DNA of 64,000 nt. Origin: Hydrogenophaga sp. 2FB. GTDB lineage: Bacteria > Pseudomonadota > Gammaproteobacteria > Burkholderiales > Burkholderiaceae_C. The stretch is taken from NCBI RefSeq assembly GCF_005503365.1, contig NZ_SCML01000018.1, positions 1 to 64,000 on the forward strand, in the 5' to 3' direction. The notes beneath the pieces are model-generated. The model saw only the letters and a list, made by a program, of their open reading frames with translations, did not search any database and had not been told where the DNA came from. The position numbers and the translations under genes are program-made. Of the stretch, positions 8,881 to 16,912 are shown in pieces; position 1 is the stretch's first letter; each line of letters starts with the position of its first letter.

Positions 8881-9085
8881 AAGGGCAAAGAAAAGGCGAG
8901 CCGAAGTCCGGGCCCCTTCGGGGTTCCTTGCGCTGCTCGGTGTGCGGGGAGAAGTTCGCAAACTCGCTTCGCTCAAACACGCGAACTTCTTTTTCCCCGC
9001 ACCCCTGCGCTGCTCAGCCCGGCCTCACGGCGGAAAGCGGGTCCGGGATCGGGGTCGGGATCAGGAGCGGACTTCCCCTCCTGCT

Positions 9086-9109
9086 CCCTCCCCCGGGTGG
9101 GGGAAGGGG
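9086..9109. repeat. G/C-tract hairpin downstream of the iron-ABC ATPase gene
   Basis: CCCTCCCCC, GGGT and GGGGGAAGGGG form a short GC stem immediately beyond the stop of the minus-strand ATPase gene (9116). It resembles the 3'-UTR hairpin repeats of GC-rich proteobacteria and may stabilise or end that transcript. Confidence 0.4.
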
Positions 9110-9115
9110 CAAAGC

Positions 9116-10231
9116 TCACTCCAACGCCGCCCGCCCCGCACTCGGCGCAGGCGGTGAACTCGCACCCGAACCCCGCTCGAACGTCACCACATGGTCTACC
9201 TCGGCACGGATGCCGATCCACTCGCCCACCGCGTGGTTGTGGTGCGAGGGCACGTGCGTCATCAGCACCTCGCCGCTGGCCAAGCGCAACGTGTAGAGAA
9301 ACTCCGAACCCCGGAACGCCTTGCGCAAGATCTGCGCCTTCACTGGCGCGTTGTCGTCGTGCACGATGTCGTCGGCGCGCAGCAACACGTCGCACAAACC
9401 CGCCTCGTAGGCCGACGGCAGCGGGCATTCCTCCACGTCCTGCAGCGGCCCCAGCGGGGTCTGCACCAACACCCCATTGCCATTCTTCGAAATCTGCGCC
9501 GGCGCGAACACGCCATGGCCAATGAACTCGGCCACGAAGCGCGTGGCCGGGCGGTGGTACAGCGCGTAGGCGTCGTCCCACTGGTGCAGATGGCCTTCGT
9601 GCATCACGCCGATGACATCGCCAATGGCAAAGGCTTCCAGCTGATCGTGCGTGACGAAGAGGGCGGTCGCCCCAGCGGCTTTCAGAATGCCGCGCACCTC
9701 GTGCGCCAAACGTTCGCGCAAGTCGACGTCGAGGTTGGAAAACGGTTCGTCCAGCAACAACAGGCGCGGGCGCGGCGCGAGCGCGCGCGCCAGCGCCACA
9801 CGCTGCTGCTGTCCACCAGAAAGCTCGTGCGGAAAGCGCGACTGCATACCGGCCAGGCCCACCAGCGCCAGCACCTCGGCCACCCGCGCCTCGCGCTCGG
9901 CGCGCGGCAGGCGGTGGATGCCGAAGGCGATGTTCTTGCCCACGTCGAGGTGCGGGAACAAGGCGTAGTCCTGGAACACCATGCCGATGCGGCGCTCTTC
10001 GGCCGGCATGTGCTGCGTCTCGTCGCTCACCGTCTCGCCATCAAGCGTGATGCTGCCGCCACTGGCGCGCTCCAGGCCCGCCACCGCGCGCAGCAGCGTG
10101 GTCTTGCCGCAGCCCGAGGGGCCGATCAGCACACCGATGTCGCCCGCGCGCAGCCCGAGCGACACACCATCGACCGCCGCGTGCGCCAGGCCGGGGTAGC
10201 GCACGCTGAGCTGAGAGACATTGAGGAACAT
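9116..10231 (-). CDS. ferric iron ABC transporter, ATP-binding protein (FbpC/AfuC type)
   Basis: A 371-residue ATPase of the spermidine/iron/molybdate importer group. Residues 1-240 carry Walker [10 protein letters not shown], signature [15 protein letters not shown], Walker [13 protein letters not shown] and the His switch FVTHDQLEA; the C-terminal ~120 residues form the TOBE-like regulatory domain. It would energise uptake of ferric iron through the divergent permease at 10302. I start it at MFLNVSQL (10231): the longer frame to 10264 runs across the regulatory palindrome and adds non-homologous residues. Unlike classical fbpABC, ATPase and permease are divergent, and no binding-protein gene is adjacent. 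The iron assignment rests on family resemblance and the Fur-like site. Confidence 0.8.
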   Translation of the reverse strand: MFLNVSQLSVRYPGLAHAAVDGVSLGLRAGDIGVLIGPSGCGKTTLLRAVAGLERASGGSITLDGETVSDETQHMPAEERRIGMVFQDYALFPHLDVGKNIAFGIHRLPRAEREARVAEVLALVGLAGMQSRFPHELSGGQQQRVALARALAPRPRLLLLDEPFSNLDVDLRERLAHEVRGILKAAGATALFVTHDQLEAFAIGDVIGVMHEGHLHQWDDAYALYHRPATRFVAEFIGHGVFAPAQISKNGNGVLVQTPLGPLQDVEECPLPSAYEAGLCDVLLRADDIVHDDNAPVKAQILRKAFRGSEFLYTLRLASGEVLMTHVPSHHNHAVGEWIGIRAEVDHVVTFERGSGASSPPAPSAGRAALE

Positions 10232-10240
10232 AGGCGGGTC

Positions 10241-10266
10241 ATTGTAGATAACTACAATTCTCATTT
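10241..10266. promoter_or_regulatory. Fur-box-like operator between divergent iron-transport genes
   Basis: A perfect inverted repeat ATTGTAG (10241-10247), ATAA, CTACAAT (10252-10258) overlaps GATAACTACAATTCTCATTT (10247-10266), whose ATTCTCATTT half strongly resembles half of a Fur box. It sits 10 bp from the ATPase start and 36 bp from the permease start, well placed to repress both under iron repletion. Confidence 0.5.
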
Positions 10267-10301
10267 GTATTGACGTGGGCTAACGCCCGAGACCCTTGCC
10301 C

Positions 10302-11909
10302 ATGCGACGTTGGTTGGCCCCGGCCCTCTTGATCCTGCTTGCCCTGCTGCTCTCGTTGCCGGTGCTGTCGTTGGGGGCGTCGTGGTTCCAGTTCGACGCG
10401 GTGGCGCAGGACGTGCTGGGCCAGATGGCGCAAACCGTGTTGCCCGACTACACGCTGACCACGCTGGTGCTGTGCGTGAGCGTGGCGGTGGGCGTGGCGG
10501 TGGTGGGCATGGGCACCGCGAGCGCGGTCACGCTGTTCGACTTTCCCGGCCGCCGTTTCTTCGAATGGGCCCTGCTGCTGCCGCTGGCCATGCCGGCCTA
10601 TGTGGTGGCCTACGCGTACACCGACTTCCTGCAGTTCGGCGGTCCCTTGCAAACCTGGCTGCGCGAGGGCTTCGGCCTGAGCGGCCGTGTGTTCCCCGAA
10701 GTGCGCAACACGCCCGGCGCGGTCTGGGTGTTCACGTTCTCGCTCTACCCGTACGTGTACCTGCTGGCACGCACGGCGCTTTCCGAACGCGCGGCCCAGT
10801 TGATGGAAGCCGCGCGCCTGCTCGGCGCCCCGTTGGCGCGGCGCATCCGCGAAATCGCGCTGCCCCTGGCGCGCCCGGCCGTGGCCGCGGGCGTGGCGCT
10901 CGCACTCATGGAAACCCTGGCCGACTTCGGTGTGTCCAGCTATTTCGGCATCCAGACCTTCACCGCCGGTGTCTACAAGGCCTGGCTGTCCATGGACAAC
11001 CGCATGGCCGCGGCGCAGCTGGCCACGATCCTGCTGGCCACCGTGTCGCTGCTGCTCTGGCTGGAGCACCGCGCGCAACGCCGCATGCGCTTTTCCACGC
11101 TGCGCGGCCAGCGCGCCGCCAGCGCCGAAGCCCAACCCGTGCGCCTGCGGGGTAGCCGCGTGGCGCTCGCGATCACGGTCTGCGTGGTGCCGATCGCCTT
11201 CGGTTTCGTCCTGCCCGTGCTCTTCATGCTGCGTCCCCTCATCGGTGGCTGGGACGACCTGCCCTGGACCTCGTTCGTGCAATGGACGCGCAACAGCCTG
11301 TGGCTGGCTGGCCTGGGTGCCGCGCTGGCCACCGCCATTGCGCTGGCGCTGGCGTTCGCGCAACGCGCGCGGCCAGGCAAGGTGACGCGCGGTGTGGTGC
11401 AGCTCGTCAGCCTGGGTTATGCCGTGCCCGGCGCCGTGATCGTGGTCGGCCTGTTGTTGCCGGTGGGCTGGGTGCAATCGGTGCGGCCCGAATCCAGCGT
11501 GGGGTACTGGGTCACCGCGACCGCGATCGGCATCGTCTGGGCGTATCTCGTGCGCTTCACGGCGGTGGCCCTGCAGTCGGTGCACAGCGGTTATGCGCGC
11601 ATGCCCGCCAGCCTGGACGACTCCGCCCGCATGCTCGGCGCCACCGGCCTCGGCCTGGCCACGCGTGTGCACTGGCCGCTGCTCAAACGCTCCACCGCCG
11701 CCGCGCTGCTGCTGGTGTTCGTGGACGTGATGAAGGAGCTGCCCGCCACCCTGGTGCTGCGCCCCTTCAACAGCGACACGCTGGCCGTGGTGACCTACCA
11801 GCTGGCGCGCGACGAGCGCCTGGGTGAGGCGGCGCTGCCGGCGCTGACCCTGGTGCTGGTCGGGCTGGTGCCGGTGATCCTGCTCAGTCGGACCTTGAGG
11901 CAGCGCTGA
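10302..11909 (+). CDS. ferric iron ABC transporter, fused permease (FbpB type)
   Basis: A 535-residue membrane protein with two consecutive BPD_transp_1 permease halves (about residues 55-260 and 335-530), giving roughly 12 membrane segments. EAA-type loops that dock the ATPase are visible, for example AARLLGAPLARRIREIALPLARPA in the first half and SARMLGATGLGLATRVHWPLL in the second. It is the channel for the ATPase encoded divergently at 9116-10231. I used the ATG at 10302 rather than the TTG two codons upstream. No substrate-binding protein gene is adjacent, so that component must be encoded elsewhere. Confidence 0.82.
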   Translation: MRRWLAPALLILLALLLSLPVLSLGASWFQFDAVAQDVLGQMAQTVLPDYTLTTLVLCVSVAVGVAVVGMGTASAVTLFDFPGRRFFEWALLLPLAMPAYVVAYAYTDFLQFGGPLQTWLREGFGLSGRVFPEVRNTPGAVWVFTFSLYPYVYLLARTALSERAAQLMEAARLLGAPLARRIREIALPLARPAVAAGVALALMETLADFGVSSYFGIQTFTAGVYKAWLSMDNRMAAAQLATILLATVSLLLWLEHRAQRRMRFSTLRGQRAASAEAQPVRLRGSRVALAITVCVVPIAFGFVLPVLFMLRPLIGGWDDLPWTSFVQWTRNSLWLAGLGAALATAIALALAFAQRARPGKVTRGVVQLVSLGYAVPGAVIVVGLLLPVGWVQSVRPESSVGYWVTATAIGIVWAYLVRFTAVALQSVHSGYARMPASLDDSARMLGATGLGLATRVHWPLLKRSTAAALLLVFVDVMKELPATLVLRPFNSDTLAVVTYQLARDERLGEAALPALTLVLVGLVPVILLSRTLRQR

Positions 11910-11964
11910 GTAAAGGGGTGTTGCGGCACTTGTGCCTCACGGTGCCCACTGCTTTAATGCCGCG

Positions 11965-12426
11965 ATGAACCCTCGACACGCTCCTGTTCCAGACGAACGC
12001 CGCCAGTTCATGACCTTGGCTGCCGCGACCGCGGCCTCTGCCCTCGTGGCCGGTTGTTCCCTCTCGCCGATCTCCAGGCCCTTGCCTGGCCAGGCGCCCG
12101 CGAGCGCGGCCTACCGCCGCGAGGCGGCTTCCCACATCTACCGCAAGTACCCCGATCGCATTTACCGGGGGCAGTTGCCCGCGATGCTCTATGCGATCGG
12201 TGTGCTGGAGATCGAGATCCACCTGGGTGGCCGCGTCGGCTCCTTGCGCTGGCTGCGCGGTCCCAGCCATGCGCCTGAAGTGATGGCCGAGATCACGCGC
12301 CTCGTGCAACAGGCCTCGCCGTTCCCCTCGCCGCCCGGTCTCGGGCGGGTGCAGTACGTCGACACCTGGCTGTGGGACCGCAGCGGCCGCTTCCAGCTCG
12401 ACACGCTGACCGAAGGCCAGCTCTGA
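11965..12426 (+). CDS. hypothetical Tat-type lipoprotein
   Basis: A 153-residue protein of unknown function. The N-terminus has a twin-arginine signal (ERRQFMTLAA) followed by a hydrophobic run and a lipobox (LVAGC), so it is probably exported folded and lipid-anchored. The mature part has a conserved-looking IYRKYPDRIYRGQLPAMLYAIGVLEIEI segment but no domain I recognise. The start at 11965 places the twin arginines in the normal position. It converges with the VOC gene, whose stop lies 8 bp away. Confidence 0.65.
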   Translation: MNPRHAPVPDERRQFMTLAAATAASALVAGCSLSPISRPLPGQAPASAAYRREAASHIYRKYPDRIYRGQLPAMLYAIGVLEIEIHLGGRVGSLRWLRGPSHAPEVMAEITRLVQQASPFPSPPGLGRVQYVDTWLWDRSGRFQLDTLTEGQL

Positions 12427-12434
12427 GGCCGTGA

Positions 12435-12866
12435 TCAGCCCTTGGGCATCTCCCTGGGGCCACCGTTGATGCCCCACGGCGTGCCGAAGCGGTCGGTGAC
12501 CATGCCGAAGGTGTCGGCCCAGAACGTTTCAGCCAAGGGCATGGTCACCTTGCCGCCTTCGGTCAGGGCGTTGAACACGCGCGTGGCCTCGGCGACGGTG
12601 GGGAAGGTGATCGCCATCATCGCGCCCTGGATGCCGGAGAAGGGCACGCCGGGTGGCGCGTCGCCGGCCATGAGCGCGAAGTCGGGGTGCACCAGGTAGG
12701 CGTGCATGATGCGGCCGGCGTGCTCGGCTGGCACCGGGTCGCCGCCGGGCATCTCGCCGTAGGTGATCAGGGCTTCCAGCTTGGCGTTGAGCAACTTGGC
12801 ATAGAACTTCATCGCTTCGGCGCAATCGCCGTTGTAGGACAGGTAGGCGCAGAGTTGTGTGGACAT
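12435..12866 (-). CDS. VOC family protein (PhnB/glyoxalase-like)
   Basis: A 143-residue single-domain protein of the vicinal-oxygen-chelate fold, in the PhnB-like (3-demethylubiquinone methyltransferase-like) group. It opens with LCAYLSYNGDCAEAMKFYAKLL and ends with DRFGTPWGINGG, both typical of the group. The enzymatic activity of these proteins is usually unknown. The start is fixed at 12866 by a good ribosome binding site (AGGAGATATCG before the ATG); the longer frame lacks homology. The gene diverges from the SpmAB-like gene at 13010. Confidence 0.85.
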   Translation of the reverse strand: MSTQLCAYLSYNGDCAEAMKFYAKLLNAKLEALITYGEMPGGDPVPAEHAGRIMHAYLVHPDFALMAGDAPPGVPFSGIQGAMMAITFPTVAEATRVFNALTEGGKVTMPLAETFWADTFGMVTDRFGTPWGINGGPREMPKG

Positions 12867-12945
12867 CGATATCTCCTGAAAAGGGTGGGTGATGAACCGG
12901 CGTGCCGTGTCATGGTGTCGCTGGTCACTTGATGACGTATGAAGC

Positions 12946-12976
12946 CGCATGATTTCGACACCGTTCGAATCATGCG
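12946..12976. promoter_or_regulatory. long inverted repeat between divergent VOC and SpmAB genes
   Basis: CGCATGATTTCGA (12946-12958) and TCGAATCATGCG (12965-12976) are complementary apart from one extra T, with a 6-base spacer. It lies 33 bp upstream of the 13010 start and 79 bp upstream of the 12866 start. It could be a dimeric-repressor operator or a 5'-UTR hairpin; the sequence does not decide. Confidence 0.4.
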
Positions 12977-13009
12977 CCGATGGGCGGTGAACGGCTACCA
13001 TCGCTGTCC

Positions 13010-14263
13010 ATGGCGTTGAACTGGGTCTGGATCGGTTTGTTCACTGTGGCGTTCGCCACCGCGATCGTGCGTTGGGTGCTGGGGGAAGACGGCATTCTTC
13101 AGGCGCTGCTCACCGCGCTGTTCGACGGCGCGCGCTCGGGCTTCGAGATTTCGCTCGGCCTGGCCGGTGTGATGGCGCTGTGGCTGGGGCTGATGAAGGT
13201 GGGCGAGCGCGCCGGCATGATCGAACTGCTCGCGCGCATCGCCGGCCCGCTGCTGCGGCGCCTGTTTCCCGGCGTGCCGCAGGGCCACCCCGCGCAGGGC
13301 GCGATGACCATGAACATCTCGGCCAACCTGCTGGGGCTGGACAACGCGGCCACGCCGCTGGGCCTGACCGCCATGCGCGAGCTGCAGACGCTCAACACCG
13401 AGAAGCCGGGCAGCGCGAGCAACGCGCAAATCATGTTCGTGGTGATGAACACGGCCGGCCTCACGCTGATTCCGACCTCGGTCATCGCCATCCGCCAGAG
13501 CATCGCGCTCAAGCAGGGCCTGGGCGCGGGTTTCAACGCGGCCGACATCTTTCTGCCGGTGCTGCTGGTCACCTTCATCTCGCTGCTGGCCGGCGTGCTG
13601 GCCGTGGCGGTGTGCCAGCGCCTGCCGCTGTGGCGGCCGCGCTTTCTGCTGCCGGTGCTGGTCGTCGGTGGGCTGCTGGCGTGGGCCGTGACCGCCTTGG
13701 CCCGGCTGCCCGCCGAGCAGGCCGCGCGCGTTGCCGGTGCGACTGGCGCGGGTGTGATCCTGGGCGTGGTGGCGCTGTTTTTGCTGGCCGGCGCATGGCG
13801 GCGCGTGAATGTGTACGACGCCTTCATCGACGGCGCCAAGGAAGGGTTCGGCGTGGCGATCCAGATCGTGCCGTACCTCATCGCCATCCTGATCGCCATC
13901 GGTGTGTTCCGCGCGGCCGGCTGCATGGACTTCCTGATGGCGGGCATTGGCGCGGGCGTGGCCGCGATGGGCTGGAACACCGACTTCCTGCCGGCCTTGC
14001 CGGTGGGGCTGATGAAGATCCTGTCGGGCTCGGGCGCGCGCGGACTGATGATCGACGTGATGCAGACCCACGGTGTCGATTCGTTCGCCGGACGCCTCGC
14101 GGCCATCGTGCAAGGCTCGACCGAAACCACCTTCTACGTGTTGGCGGTGTACTTCGGCAGCGTGGGTGTGAAGCACGCGCGGCACGCGCTGGCGTGTGCG
14201 CTGTTCGCCGATGTGGTGGGGTTGGCGGCGGCGATCGGAGTGGGCTACGCGATGTTGCGCTGA
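13010..14263 (+). CDS. SpmA/SpmB-like nucleoside-recognition domain membrane protein
   Basis: A 417-residue membrane protein in which the SpmA-like half (about 1-190) and SpmB-like half (about 260-417) are fused, the usual arrangement of 'spore maturation protein' homologues in non-sporulating proteobacteria. Gate-domain features are clear: GLMKVGERAGMIELLARIAGPLL and the MNISANLLGLDNAATPLG segment in the first half, and KEGFGVAIQIVPYLIAIL and QGSTETTFYV in the second. The transported molecule is unknown. I start at MALNWVWIG (13010), where the first membrane segment begins. Its last 386 bp are overlapped on the other strand by the AAC(3) frame. Confidence 0.85.
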   Translation: MALNWVWIGLFTVAFATAIVRWVLGEDGILQALLTALFDGARSGFEISLGLAGVMALWLGLMKVGERAGMIELLARIAGPLLRRLFPGVPQGHPAQGAMTMNISANLLGLDNAATPLGLTAMRELQTLNTEKPGSASNAQIMFVVMNTAGLTLIPTSVIAIRQSIALKQGLGAGFNAADIFLPVLLVTFISLLAGVLAVAVCQRLPLWRPRFLLPVLVVGGLLAWAVTALARLPAEQAARVAGATGAGVILGVVALFLLAGAWRRVNVYDAFIDGAKEGFGVAIQIVPYLIAILIAIGVFRAAGCMDFLMAGIGAGVAAMGWNTDFLPALPVGLMKILSGSGARGLMIDVMQTHGVDSFAGRLAAIVQGSTETTFYVLAVYFGSVGVKHARHALACALFADVVGLAAAIGVGYAMLR

Positions 14264-15095
14264 GGAGCCCGAAGCGCTCTTCAAGCCAGGCCTTGCCAAA
14301 GCGCACGATGTCCTGCGCATCGAACAGGTGGCAGTCGGCGTGGCCCACACGCCCCTCGCGATGGCGGCCCAGTGGAACGTAGGCGCGCGCCATGGTTTCC
14401 ACCGAGTCCATCGCCCCTTCCTGGGCGAAGGCATCGAGGATGCCGTTGGTGTCGAACTCCTCGGCGAAGCGCCATACCTTGCACCCTTGCGCGTCGAGCA
14501 CGGGCTGTTCGTAACGCACGCGGCGCTTGCCCGGAATGTCCGCAAGTGTTTCGGCGTGGTGCAGCACGGTGACCGCATCGAGCGGCGCGCCCAGCAGCAA
14601 CACCTTGCCACCCAGGGCCACGAAGCGCGCCAGCGGCGAACCCGGGCCGTAGCCTTCGTGCAGCGGGTGGTCGGCGATCAGCTCACGCGCCTTCGCACCG
14701 ATGGCCGCCATGTTGGCGTCGGGATGCGCGCTGCGCAGCACGCCCGGTGTCTGGCAGATGAAGGCGTTGAGCAGGCCAAAGCTGCGTTCGGTGCCGGCGT
14801 TGCGCGGGTCGAACGCGGGCCAGGCGTCGCGTGCCGCGGCATCGAGCGTGGCGCCGTTGAGTGTCTCTTCGTAGGGCGAGCGGTCCCACGACACGTAGGC
14901 CATGAGCGTGCCACCGGGGGCGATGCTGTCGCGCAGCGCCTGCACGATGCCGGTGGCGCCGCCGTCTACCGGGCCCACCGCCTTGAGCGAGGCGTGAACC
15001 ATGACCACGTCCTCCGCGCGCAGACCAAGGCCTCGCAGGTGCCGAACGAGTGTGCTGATGGGCAGGGGCGAGGGCATGCTGGTGGTGCAAGCCAT
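13878..15095 (-). CDS. AAC(3) family N-acetyltransferase with an unusual antisense C-terminal extension
   Basis: Residues about 10-278 form an aminoglycoside 3-N-acetyltransferase-family (YokD-like) domain: the opening LVRHLRGLGLRAEDVVMVHASLKAVG, the YVSWDRSPYE segment and a normal end near KAWLEERFG. Family members are usually 260-280 residues. Here the frame continues for another ~128 residues rich in P, R and S, running antisense through the 3' end of the convergent SpmAB-like gene. The extension has no protein-like character, so the stop has probably been lost by a small mutation, or the protein carries a disordered tail. The first ATG (15095) lies only 5 bp past the tRNA-Arg CCA end; MPSPLPIS at 15077 is an alternative start. 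Whether it acetylates an antibiotic cannot be told. Confidence 0.75.
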   Translation of the reverse strand: MACTTSMPSPLPISTLVRHLRGLGLRAEDVVMVHASLKAVGPVDGGATGIVQALRDSIAPGGTLMAYVSWDRSPYEETLNGATLDAAARDAWPAFDPRNAGTERSFGLLNAFICQTPGVLRSAHPDANMAAIGAKARELIADHPLHEGYGPGSPLARFVALGGKVLLLGAPLDAVTVLHHAETLADIPGKRRVRYEQPVLDAQGCKVWRFAEEFDTNGILDAFAQEGAMDSVETMARAYVPLGRHREGRVGHADCHLFDAQDIVRFGKAWLEERFGLLSATSRSPLRSPPPTPPHRRTAHTPARAARASHPRCRSTPPTRRRWFRSSLARWPRGVRRTNRHRGSASRRSSVRARPSPTGSSSAPPARPAGSRCSSPSRPRPRQCPPSGSPCSRPRGTHRWRSGWR

Positions 15096-15100
15096 GACGG

Positions 15101-15175
15101 TGGTGCGGCCAAAGGGAATCGAACCCCTATCTGGCCCTTAGGAGGGGCCCGTTCTATCCATTGAACTATGGCCGC
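15101..15175 (-). tRNA. tRNA-Arg (anticodon CCU)
   Basis: Read on the minus strand, a 7-bp acceptor stem (GCGGCCA with TGGCCGC), D arm, anticodon stem GGCCC/GGGCC closing the loop CTCCTAA, and a T arm with TTCGATT are all present. The anticodon CCU reads AGG (Arg). The discriminator A and the 3' CCA are encoded in the DNA (15104-15101). The AAC(3) gene begins immediately downstream on the same strand. Confidence 0.95.
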
Positions 15176-15271
15176 GGCGGGTGGATTTTAGTCGCAGCAA
15201 CCGACGGCGGTTTTTCAGGCCTCGTTGTGGCTCAAAAAGTCTGCCATGGCCAGTAGCGGATGGAGCGCCGT

Positions 15272-16075
15272 TCAGCCGTCGACCAGCCCGTGGCGCCGCG
15301 CGAAGTCCAGCGTCACCAGCGCCGCGTCAACCGTCATGTCGTCCGCCGTCGCCGCCCGTGCCAGCGCGTGGCGCGTGGCCAGCAGGCTGAACTCCGCCAC
15401 CTCGCCGTCCCGGTTGACCGGCCGCACGTGCGCCGGCAGCGCGAGGTCGAAGACGAAGATGCGCTCGCGCTGCAGGCCGTCGGCCACGTCGCGGCACACG
15501 TCGACGGTGCCGGCCGCGACCGCCTGCCGCACCAGGGCAGCATCGAGTCCTGCTTCTTCATCGCCCTCGCGCACCAGCGCCTGGAGCGGCGTCTCGCCCC
15601 AAGCCACGCCGCCGCCGATGAGGTTGTCGAGCTTGCCCGGATCGGTGGTCTTGTTCGCGGCGCGGCGCGCGATCCACAACTGCGCCGGCCGACCGTCGCC
15701 ACCGGCGACATAGCCGTTGGCATGCGCGCCGAAGGTCAACGTGCCCCAGAAGCGCGCGGCCGCACGCTCGATCAGCGCCAGCGGTTCGGACCCGTGGCTC
15801 GCGCCGACGATCGCATAGGTCTCGGCGCGCCAGCCGCGGATCAGGCCGGCGTCCCGCAGGCGTTCGTTCAGCGTGGCCAGCAGCGCGTCGCGCAGGTCGC
15901 GGGGCGCGGTGAGGTGCACGCCGCCGGCCTCGACGCGAAGCGCATCGGCGCCGCTCAACGCGTACAGGTGCGTCCGCGCCACCGAGCCGACGCTGTGCCC
16001 GTCGATGAAGAACGGCACGCGCGCGGACGCGTCGTGCGCGCGGGCCGCATCGACGCATGGCCAGCGGCGCGTCAC
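15272..16075 (-). CDS. Nudix hydrolase with N-terminal DUF4743 domain
   Basis: A 267-residue protein with an N-terminal DUF4743-type region and a C-terminal Nudix domain. The Nudix box is complete: GGVAWGETPLQALV followed by REGDEEAGL, which fits G-x5-E-x7-REuxEExGu and should bind the catalytic divalent metals. The nearest known relatives are eukaryotic Nudix proteins fused to or grouped with thiamine pyrophosphokinase. It is the last gene of the AEP operon, overlapping the preceding phosphatase gene by 4 bp (ATGA). Its place in phosphonate metabolism is unexplained; it may hydrolyse a nucleotide-linked or pyrophosphate compound. Confidence 0.8.
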   Translation of the reverse strand: MTRRWPCVDAARAHDASARVPFFIDGHSVGSVARTHLYALSGADALRVEAGGVHLTAPRDLRDALLATLNERLRDAGLIRGWRAETYAIVGASHGSEPLALIERAAARFWGTLTFGAHANGYVAGGDGRPAQLWIARRAANKTTDPGKLDNLIGGGVAWGETPLQALVREGDEEAGLDAALVRQAVAAGTVDVCRDVADGLQRERIFVFDLALPAHVRPVNRDGEVAEFSLLATRHALARAATADDMTVDAALVTLDFARRHGLVDG

Positions 16076-16884
16076 GGCGTGGCCAGCAGACGCAGCACCT
16101 CGGCGTGCAGCGACGGGTCTCCGCTGGCCAGCAGGTCGCTCGCCGTCAGCGGATCGCCGCCGTCGATGCCGGTCACGCGTCCGCCCGCGCCTTCGATCAC
16201 CGGCACCAGCGCGCAGATGTCCCAGCTCTTCAGCACCGGGTCGATCATCAGGTCGGCACCGCCGGTGGCGACCTGGAAGTAGCCGTGGCAGTCGCCCCAG
16301 CTGCGGTACAGCCGCGCGCGCCGCGACAGCGGTTCGAAGGCCGGGCCGACGCGGTGATCGACCATCTCCCAGTGGCTGGTCGTCAGCAGCGTCGCGTCCT
16401 CAAGGCGCGCGCAGCGGCGCGTGCGCATGACGCGGTCGCCGAGCAGCGTCGGCCCGCCGCCCAGCCCGACCAGCACATGCCCGGTCAGCGGATGCGCGAT
16501 CGCTCCGAGGATCGGCCGGCCGTCGCGCAGCAGCGAGATCAGGGTGCCGAAGATGAAGCAGTTGGAGACGAAGGCCTTCGTGCCGTCGATCGGGTCGAGC
16601 ACCCAGCGGTAGCGTGCGTCGGGCCGTTGCATGCCGTATTCCTCGCCGAGGATGCCGTGGTCCGGATAGCGCTGCGCGATCAGCAGGCGCATCACTTCCT
16701 CGACCCGGCGGTCGGCCGCGGTCACCGGCGTGTCGTCGCCCTTCAGTTCGATCGCCGTGCCTTGCAGATAGTGGCGGCGGATGATGGCCGTGCCGATGGC
16801 GGCCAGTTCGTGGACGAAGGGCACGAACTCGTCGCGTTCGGCGTGGTCGAGCGTGGCGCTGTGGCGTGGGAAGTTGTGGTTCAT
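16072..16884 (-). CDS. inositol monophosphatase family protein (histidinol-phosphatase-like)
   Basis: A 270-residue Mg-dependent phosphatase. Motifs of the family are intact: DDTPVTAADRRVEE, GILGEEYG, WVLDPIDGTKAFV (metal-binding DPIDGT) and the C-terminal SWDICALVPVIEGAGGRVT. The spacing resembles HisN-type histidinol-phosphate phosphatases, but the position inside the phosphonate operon, with 28 bp to the DMT gene upstream and a 4-bp overlap with the Nudix gene downstream, suggests a phosphate or phosphonate monoester substrate. The start at 16884 (MNHNFPRHS) is chosen because the longer frame lacks homology. Confidence 0.85.
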   Translation of the reverse strand: MNHNFPRHSATLDHAERDEFVPFVHELAAIGTAIIRRHYLQGTAIELKGDDTPVTAADRRVEEVMRLLIAQRYPDHGILGEEYGMQRPDARYRWVLDPIDGTKAFVSNCFIFGTLISLLRDGRPILGAIAHPLTGHVLVGLGGGPTLLGDRVMRTRRCARLEDATLLTTSHWEMVDHRVGPAFEPLSRRARLYRSWGDCHGYFQVATGGADLMIDPVLKSWDICALVPVIEGAGGRVTGIDGGDPLTASDLLASGDPSLHAEVLRLLATP

Positions 16885-16912
16885 GGGGTCACCCGAAGAA
16901 GATCTGGACAAG

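Larger units (their letters stand above)
8789..9115. other. intergenic repeat-rich stretch between convergent genes
   Basis: This stretch separates the convergent PepSY and iron-ABC ATPase genes and has no credible gene. It holds a perfect 11-bp hairpin (8853-8880), a G/C-tract hairpin (9086-9109) and low-complexity GC-rich sequence. Open frames across it are compositional artefacts. Confidence 0.55.

Noticed and set aside
10239..11672. A 477-codon minus-strand frame opposite the iron permease
   Set aside because: It is a compositional shadow with His/Gln-rich low-complexity translation and no homology features.
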